DNA of 64,000 nt from Paraburkholderia acidipaludis NBRC 101816. GTDB lineage: Bacteria; Pseudomonadota; Gammaproteobacteria; Burkholderiales; Burkholderiaceae. Below the pieces are notes generated by a model. It ran no database searches. It saw nothing but the letters and a program-made list of their open reading frames with translations, and had not been told where the DNA came from. The stretch is from positions 318,792-382,791 of the forward strand of contig NZ_BAXZ01000005.1 in NCBI RefSeq assembly GCF_000684975.1, given 5' to 3'. Both the position numbers and the translations under genes were made by a program. Shown here one piece after another: positions 58,578 to 64,000 of this stretch; within the stretch, counting starts at the first letter, position 1; each line of letters starts with the position of its first letter.

Positions 58578-60251
58578 TCAGGCGCGGCCGTCGCGCAATT
58601 CGCGCCGCAGAATCTTGCCGACGTTGCTCTTCGGCAGTTCGGTGCGGAACTCGACGATCTTCGGGCGCTTGTAGCCCGTGAGCTGCGACTTGCAGTATTC
58701 GAAGACATCCTTGTCGGTGAGCGCCGGATCCTTTTTCACGATGAAGAGCTTCACCGCCTCGCCGGAATGCTGGTCGGGCACGCCCACCGCCGCCACCTCG
58801 AATACGCCCGGCAGCTTCGCCACCACGTCTTCGACCTCGTTCGGGTAGACGTTGAATCCCGACACGAGAATCATGTCCTTCTTGCGGTCGACGAGCTTCA
58901 CGTAACCGCGCGTGTTCATCACGCCCACGTCGCCCGACTTGAAGAAACCGTCCGCCGTCATGACCTTCGCCGTCTCCTCCGGCCGGTTCCAGTAGCCCGC
59001 CATCACCTGCGGGCCGCGGATGCAGATCTCGCCCGGCTCGCCGATCGCCAGTTCCTTACCCTCGTCGTCGCGAATCGAAATTTCGGTCGAGGGCAGCGGG
59101 AGGCCGATGGTCCCCGTGTACTCGGTCGCCGTGGTCGGATTGCAGGTCACGCTAGGCGACGTTTCCGAGAGCCCGTAGCCCTCGATGATGGGCGTATGCG
59201 TCTGCTCATACCAGCGCTTCGCCACCGCCTCCTGGACCGCCATGCCGCCGCCGTTGGCCACGAGCAGCTTCGAGAAGTCGAGCTTGCCGAAATCGGGGTG
59301 ATTGAGCATCGCGTTGTAGAGCGTGTTCACGGCCGGAAACGTCGTGATCGAGTAGCCTTGCAGCTCCTTGATCATGCCCGCGATGTCGCGCGGATTCGGA
59401 ATCAGAACCGCGAGACCGCCCGTGCGGATCGCGAGGAGTCCGCACACGGTCAGCGCGAACACGTGGTAGAGCGGCAGCGCCGCAACCGTCACCGCCTGCT
59501 GGCCGGCCGGCAGCTTCGAAAGCACCGGCTCGGTCCAGGCGGCGGACTGCAGCACGTTCGCGATCAGATTGCGATGCAGCAGCGTTGCGCCCTTCGAAAC
59601 GCCCGTCGTGCCGCCCGTGTACTGGAGGAAGGCGATGTCGTCGGGCGTCTGCTCGACGCGCTTGAAGCTCGCGCGCGCACCGGCGGAAAGGGCGTCGTTG
59701 AAACGGACGTGACCCGGCAGCGTCCACGCCGGCACCATCTTCTTCACGCGCCGGACGACGAAATTGACGAGGCAGCCCTTCACGCCGAGCAGATCGCCCA
59801 TCGACGCAGCCACGACATGCTTGACCGCCGTGTTCGCGATGACGGCGTCTAGCGTGGCGGCGAAATTCTCGAGGATGACGATCGCCTCGGCGCCGCTGTC
59901 CTTGAGCTGATGTTCGAGTTCGCGCGGCGTGTAAAGCGGATTCACGTTCACGACCACATAGCCCGCGCGCAGGATCGCCGCGAGCGCGACGGGATATTGC
60001 AGCACATTCGGCATCATGATCGCGATGCGCGACCCGGGCGCGATGCCGCGCGACTGGAACCAGGCCGCGAGCCGACGCGAAAGATCGTCGAGCTCGCCGT
60101 AGGTGATCGACTTGCCCATGCACGCAAAGGCCGGCTTCGTCCGGTACGTGCTGAAGCTCTCTTCGAGCAGCGCCGTGATGGACGCGTAGCGCCCCGCGTC
60201 GATCTCTGCTGGAACGCCGGGGGGATACGATTTCAGCCAGATTTTTTCCAT
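58578..60251 (-). CDS. fadD: Long-chain fatty acid--CoA ligase
   Basis: A 557-residue ANL-superfamily enzyme that activates long-chain fatty acids to acyl-CoA for beta-oxidation. The AMP motif LQYTGGTTGVSKGATLLHRN is complete, as are EGYGLSETSP and the hinge motif KLVDRKKDMILVSGFNVYPNEVE, which contains the FACS signature region. The length matches FadD. The start MEKIWLKSYPPGVPAEI is the family N-terminus. Chain-length preference is not visible. It is monocistronic, with a good terminator. Confidence 0.93.
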   Translation of the reverse strand: MEKIWLKSYPPGVPAEIDAGRYASITALLEESFSTYRTKPAFACMGKSITYGELDDLSRRLAAWFQSRGIAPGSRIAIMMPNVLQYPVALAAILRAGYVVVNVNPLYTPRELEHQLKDSGAEAIVILENFAATLDAVIANTAVKHVVAASMGDLLGVKGCLVNFVVRRVKKMVPAWTLPGHVRFNDALSAGARASFKRVEQTPDDIAFLQYTGGTTGVSKGATLLHRNLIANVLQSAAWTEPVLSKLPAGQQAVTVAALPLYHVFALTVCGLLAIRTGGLAVLIPNPRDIAGMIKELQGYSITTFPAVNTLYNAMLNHPDFGKLDFSKLLVANGGGMAVQEAVAKRWYEQTHTPIIEGYGLSETSPSVTCNPTTATEYTGTIGLPLPSTEISIRDDEGKELAIGEPGEICIRGPQVMAGYWNRPEETAKVMTADGFFKSGDVGVMNTRGYVKLVDRKKDMILVSGFNVYPNEVEDVVAKLPGVFEVAAVGVPDQHSGEAVKLFIVKKDPALTDKDVFEYCKSQLTGYKRPKIVEFRTELPKSNVGKILRRELRDGRA

Positions 60252-60412
60252 GCGGCGTCTCCTCCGTTAATTTTCGAATGATCGTGCTAAAACGTGGATC
60301 GTAGCATGGCGCTCCGGGCTTTAAGCCGCTGAATCAGCGAGTTAGAGAAGCCCTTCGAACGCCGGCGGCGCGCAAGCCGGCGCGGCATGCGCCGCTCGTC
60401 CACGGAAGAAGG

Positions 60413-62491
60413 TCAGGCCCGCTCGATTTCCACGAGGCAGTCGTAAAACGTGGCGGATCCGCCGAGGTCGGTCAGCGCCTGGCTCGTCACCTCGTTGGCG
60501 TTGCGGCCATCGGGCGCGAGCTTCTTCCACCAGATCGACAGACCGACCACGAGGCCCTCTCGCGCACGCTCGCTCACGCGTGCCCGCGCGCGCAGCGCGC
60601 CGCGATCGTTGAAGACGCGCACTTCGTCGCCGTTCCCGATGCCGCGGCGGGCAGCATCGACAGCATTCAGGTCGACGTGCGGCTCGCCTTCCGTCGCGCG
60701 CAGACTCTCGACATTGACGAAGGTACTGTTCAGGAAGTTGCGCGCCGGCGGCGAGATCATCGCGAGCGGATAGCGGGCGGCCAGTTCGGGCGCGCCATCC
60801 GCCGATTCGTAGGGCGGCAGGTAGTCCGGCAGCGGGTCGAGCCCCGCTTTCGCGAGCGCGTCGCTGTAGAACTCGCACTTGCCCGAAGGCGTGCGAAAGC
60901 CGCCGTGCGCGAACGGCGCATCGGCGATCTGAAGCTTTGCCCAGCCGTTCGACTTCAACGTGGCCCAATCGATACCCCCGAATGCCGGGTCTTCCCAGTG
61001 AAACGCCCTGGCCGCCACTTCCTCGTCGCTCTCGAAAAGCGCCGGTTCGGTCAGGCCCATCCTGCGGGCGATCATGCGGAAGATTTCCGTATTCGGACGC
61101 GCCTCGCCCACCGGCGCGATGGCGGGCAGATTCGCCATCACGTGCGTGTGGCCGTAGGATTTATGGATGTCGAGGTGTTCGAGTTGCGTGGTCGCGGGCA
61201 GCAGCAGATCGGCGTAATCGGCGGTGTCGGTCTGGAACTGTTCCAGCACGATCGTGAAGAGGTCTTCGCGCGCGAAACCCGCCGCGACCTTGCCCGAATC
61301 GGGAGCAACCGCCACCGGGTTCGAGTTGTAGACGACGAGCGCCTCCACCTTCGGACCAAACGCGGCATCGCCGGCATGCGTGAGCGCGTCGCCGATCTGG
61401 TTCATGTTGATCACGCGCGGCAGCGCTTTCGGCCAGCCCGGAATCAGGTCCGGGCGCTGCAGCGCGTTGGCATCGACATTGGCCCACCCCGACGACGACA
61501 GCAGCGCGCCTCCTGCCCGCTCGCGCCAGGCGCCCGTCAGCGCCGGCAGGCACGCGATCGCGCGCACCGCGTTGCCGCCGCCGCGCACGCGCTGCAGACC
61601 GTAGTTCATGCGGATCGCCGCCTTGCGCGTCGAGCCGTAAAGACGCGCAAGGTCGACGATCGTCTGCTCGTCGATGCCGCAGATCTGCGCGACGCGCGCC
61701 GGCGTGTAGGTCAGTGCTCGAACCTTGAGCGCCTCGTACCCGTGCGTGTGCGCGGCAATGTAGTCGTGATCGAGCCGATCCTCGACAATCAGAACGTGCA
61801 TCATGCCGAGCGCGAGCGCCCCATCCGTGCCGGGCTTCAATGCGACGTGCTGGTGGCACTTTTCTGCAGTCAGCGATCGGTACGGGTCGATGGCGATCAG
61901 CCTGGCGCCGTTGCGCTTCGCCTCCTGGGCGCGCGTCCAGAAGTGCAGATTCGACGCGACCGGGTTGGCGCCCCAGATCAGGATCAGCTCGCTTTCGGCG
62001 AAGAACTCCGTATGCATGCCGATACCGGCGCCGTACGTGTAGCGCAGGCCGGCCGCACCGGCTGCTGCGCAAATCGTGCGGTCCAGCCGCGACGCACCCA
62101 GTTTGTGAAAGAAGCGTTGCGAAATGCTGTCGCCCTGCACGAGGCCCATCGTGCCGGCATAGCTGTAGGGAACGATCGCTTCGGGCGAACGCCGCGCGAT
62201 TTCACCCAGGCGATCGGCGGCGATCGCGCATGCCTCGTCCCAGCTGATGGGCTCGAACCGCCCTTCACCCTTGCGGCCGACGCGTTTCATCGGCTGCGTC
62301 AAGCGCTTCGGATGGTGAACGCGTTCCGCGTAACGGCTCACTTTTGTACAAAGCACGCCCTGCGTCGGCGGATGGTCGGGATCGCCCGTCACCTTGACCG
62401 CCCGGCCGTTGTCTACGGTCACGCGCATCGCGCAGGTATCGGGGCAATCGTGGGGACAGACCGCACGGGCAAATTCGGCTGGGGCGTTCAT
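60413..62491 (-). CDS. Molybdopterin-dependent oxidoreductase (formate dehydrogenase / nitrate reductase-like)
   Basis: A 692-residue member of the DMSO reductase superfamily. A [4Fe-4S] site lies at the N-terminus (CPHDCPDTC, then LCTKV about 27 residues on), followed by the Mo-bis-MGD domains and a molydopterin-binding C-terminal domain (HVDLNAVDAARRGIGNGDEV). The length and N-terminus MNAPAEFARAVCPHDCPDTC match a widespread cytoplasmic group annotated only as molybdopterin oxidoreductase; the substrate is unknown. No Tat signal is present. It stands alone on the minus strand. Confidence 0.88.
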   Translation of the reverse strand: MNAPAEFARAVCPHDCPDTCAMRVTVDNGRAVKVTGDPDHPPTQGVLCTKVSRYAERVHHPKRLTQPMKRVGRKGEGRFEPISWDEACAIAADRLGEIARRSPEAIVPYSYAGTMGLVQGDSISQRFFHKLGASRLDRTICAAAGAAGLRYTYGAGIGMHTEFFAESELILIWGANPVASNLHFWTRAQEAKRNGARLIAIDPYRSLTAEKCHQHVALKPGTDGALALGMMHVLIVEDRLDHDYIAAHTHGYEALKVRALTYTPARVAQICGIDEQTIVDLARLYGSTRKAAIRMNYGLQRVRGGGNAVRAIACLPALTGAWRERAGGALLSSSGWANVDANALQRPDLIPGWPKALPRVINMNQIGDALTHAGDAAFGPKVEALVVYNSNPVAVAPDSGKVAAGFAREDLFTIVLEQFQTDTADYADLLLPATTQLEHLDIHKSYGHTHVMANLPAIAPVGEARPNTEIFRMIARRMGLTEPALFESDEEVAARAFHWEDPAFGGIDWATLKSNGWAKLQIADAPFAHGGFRTPSGKCEFYSDALAKAGLDPLPDYLPPYESADGAPELAARYPLAMISPPARNFLNSTFVNVESLRATEGEPHVDLNAVDAARRGIGNGDEVRVFNDRGALRARARVSERAREGLVVGLSIWWKKLAPDGRNANEVTSQALTDLGGSATFYDCLVEIERA

Positions 62492-62745
62492 TGGTAGTCC
62501 ATCGGGCGAGGCGTCATTTCTATCCGAACCGAAGCTGGTATTTCAGCACTTGTCGAGTGTAGCCAGGGGTTAGCCCTGACTACGCCGATCCGTTCACGCG
62601 CAGAGCGTTCTTGCGATTTTAGTCTGTCCGGCCCCACGTCCTGGGAGAGACCCCGGCCGGTTGGCGCGAAAAAAAAGGTTGGGCGTAGAATGGTTTGTCC
62701 AGGCCCGCTCGATTCCGGGTGCTCACCTGCTACAACCAGTCCGCC

Positions 62746-63939
62746 ATGAAACTGATTCCCGAAATCCAGTCCGCCCAAGGCGAAATCCAGACCCTCCGAC
62801 GAACGATCCACGCCCATCCAGAACTGCGCTACGAAGAAACCCACACCTCGGAGCTCGTTGCGTCGAAGCTCGCCGAGTGGGGTATCGAAGTGCATCGGGG
62901 ATTGGGCAAGACGGGCGTGGTCGGTGTCCTCAAACGCGGCAACGGCGCCCGGTCGGTGGGTCTGCGCGCCGACATGGACGCGCTGCCGGTCCAGGAGCTC
63001 AATACCTTCGAACACCGCTCGCGCAACGAAGGAAAAATGCATGCATGCGGCCATGACGGCCATACCGCGATGCTGCTTGGCGCGGCGCAATACCTGGCAA
63101 GGCACGGCCAGTTCGACGGAACGATCGTGTTCATTTTCCAGCCGGCGGAAGAAGGCGGCGCCGGTGCGAAGGCCATGATCAAAGATGGCCTGTTCGACCG
63201 CTTTCCCGTCGACGCGGTGTTTGGCATTCACAACTGGCCAGGCATGCCGGCGGGCTACTTCGGCGTGACGGAAGGGCCGATCATGGCGTCGAGCAACGAG
63301 TTCCGGATCGTGATCACGGGCGTGGGTTCACATGCTGCACTGCCGCACAACGGACGCGACCCGGTCTTTACGGCCGTGCAGATTGCGAACGGGCTGCAAA
63401 GCATCATCACGCGCAACAAGAAGCCCTTGGACACGGCAGTGCTGTCGATTACGCAGATTCATGCCGGCGATGCGGTGAATGTGGTGCCAAATGAAGCGTG
63501 GATTGCTGGGACGGTCCGCACGTTCACTACCGAGACGCTGGATCTCATCGAATCGCGGTTGCGCAAGATCGCGGAAAGCACTGCGGATGCGTATGATTGT
63601 TCGGTCGAGATTTCGTTCCTGCGCAACTATCCGCCGACGGTGAACAGCAGTGCCGAAACTCAATTCGCGGTGGAGGTCATGCGCGAACTGGCAGGTGATG
63701 ACTGCGTGAACGCGAACGTCGAGCCGACAATGGGCGCCGAGGACTTTTCGTTCATGCTGCTCGAGAAGCCGGGCTGCTACGCGTTTCTGGGGAATGGCGA
63801 CGGTGGTCATCGCGAGGCCGGCCACGGTGCGGGACCCTGCATGCTGCACAACGCGAGCTACGACTTCAACGATCAGTTGTTGCCGGTTGGCTCGTCGTAC
63901 TGGGTGCAACTGGCGACGAAGTTTCTTGCGAGGCAGTAG
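62746..63939 (+). CDS. M20-family amidohydrolase (hippurate hydrolase-like)
   Basis: A 397-residue M20D metallopeptidase-type amidohydrolase. The metal and catalytic motifs are HACGHDGHTAMLLGAAQ, QPAEEGGAGAKAMIKDGLFD and GAEDFSFMLLEKPGCYAFLG. The ATG at 62746 (MKLIPEIQSAQGEIQTLRRT) is chosen over upstream in-frame starts. Family members hydrolyse N-acyl amino acids such as hippurate or acetyl-amino acids; the substrate here is unknown. It is transcribed divergently from the molybdopterin enzyme with 254 bp between. Confidence 0.9.
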   Translation: MKLIPEIQSAQGEIQTLRRTIHAHPELRYEETHTSELVASKLAEWGIEVHRGLGKTGVVGVLKRGNGARSVGLRADMDALPVQELNTFEHRSRNEGKMHACGHDGHTAMLLGAAQYLARHGQFDGTIVFIFQPAEEGGAGAKAMIKDGLFDRFPVDAVFGIHNWPGMPAGYFGVTEGPIMASSNEFRIVITGVGSHAALPHNGRDPVFTAVQIANGLQSIITRNKKPLDTAVLSITQIHAGDAVNVVPNEAWIAGTVRTFTTETLDLIESRLRKIAESTADAYDCSVEISFLRNYPPTVNSSAETQFAVEVMRELAGDDCVNANVEPTMGAEDFSFMLLEKPGCYAFLGNGDGGHREAGHGAGPCMLHNASYDFNDQLLPVGSSYWVQLATKFLARQ

Positions 63940-64000
63940 GCCGGAAGGCGGTCAGGCTAAAAGGACAGCGCGCCCTGAGTCGCTGCGCATCAGCCAAAAA

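Noticed and set aside
1..64000. A CRISPR array
   Set aside because: No regularly spaced repeats of 23-40 bp were seen; the only repeated hexamer group (20110-20167) is irregular and too short.

Overview
The window is a high-G+C betaproteobacterial chromosome segment of Burkholderia/Paraburkholderia type. This rests on the gene order (rplU-rpmA-obgE-proB, ispB beside tRNA-Pro, pilB-pilC-pilD-coaE-zapD-yacG, argJ, secA, a complete mraZ-to-ftsZ dcw cluster followed by a peroxiredoxin and lpxC, then coq7) and on overall protein similarity. No species can be named from the sequence alone.

Layout. 1-10.5 kb is core housekeeping: the 3' part of ffh, a hypoxanthine-type phosphoribosyltransferase, proS-marC, rppH, a CNP1-like lipoprotein, the rplU-rpmA-obgE-proB operon and divergent ispB. 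10.53-24.17 kb is a 13.6-kb genomic island inserted in a tRNA-Pro(CGG) gene and bounded by a 45-bp direct repeat. 24.1-64 kb is core again: the intact tRNA-Pro, a CorC/HlyC-type membrane protein, type IV pilus assembly genes (ATPase, platform protein, prepilin peptidase), coaE, zapD, yacG, a Nudix hydrolase, a DUF815 AAA protein, argJ, secA, dciA, lpxC, a peroxiredoxin, the division and cell wall (dcw) cluster, coq7, fadD, a molybdopterin oxidoreductase and an M20 amidohydrolase.

The island is the interesting part. It is visibly more A+T-rich in places (22 G+C of 60 bases at 13621-13680) and is built mostly of unrecognised or lightly recognised genes. These include a tyrosine integrase, a convergent pair of paralogous winged-helix-like proteins, an XRE regulator with a large inverted repeat upstream, an HUH (rolling-circle type) Rep-like endonuclease, a PD-(D/E)xK-like protein and an LprI-like membrane-anchored protein. 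A minus-strand gene train links a second minimal tyrosine recombinase, an 80-residue protein, a zinc-ribbon protein and a 963-residue protein. In the 963-residue protein I read an N-terminal HEPN RNase motif, a STAND/NB-ARC NTPase, a TPR-like region and a C-terminal cold-shock-like (OB) domain. That protein is the best candidate here for an undescribed anti-phage or stress-triggered RNA-targeting system.

The island junction is also unusual. The repeated block covers the 5' flank and 5' half of the tRNA up to the anticodon loop, so the element, not the chromosome, supplies the 5' half and a good sigma-70-like promoter (TTGCCA-N17-TACAAT) for the intact tRNA. The original promoter now reads into a tRNA-like remnant.

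In the core regions the dcw genes are packed with eight 4-bp stop/start overlaps, and the mraZ promoter overlaps a tandem repeat that looks like the MraZ autoregulatory operator. A candidate small RNA, with promoter and terminator, sits between coq7 and fadD.
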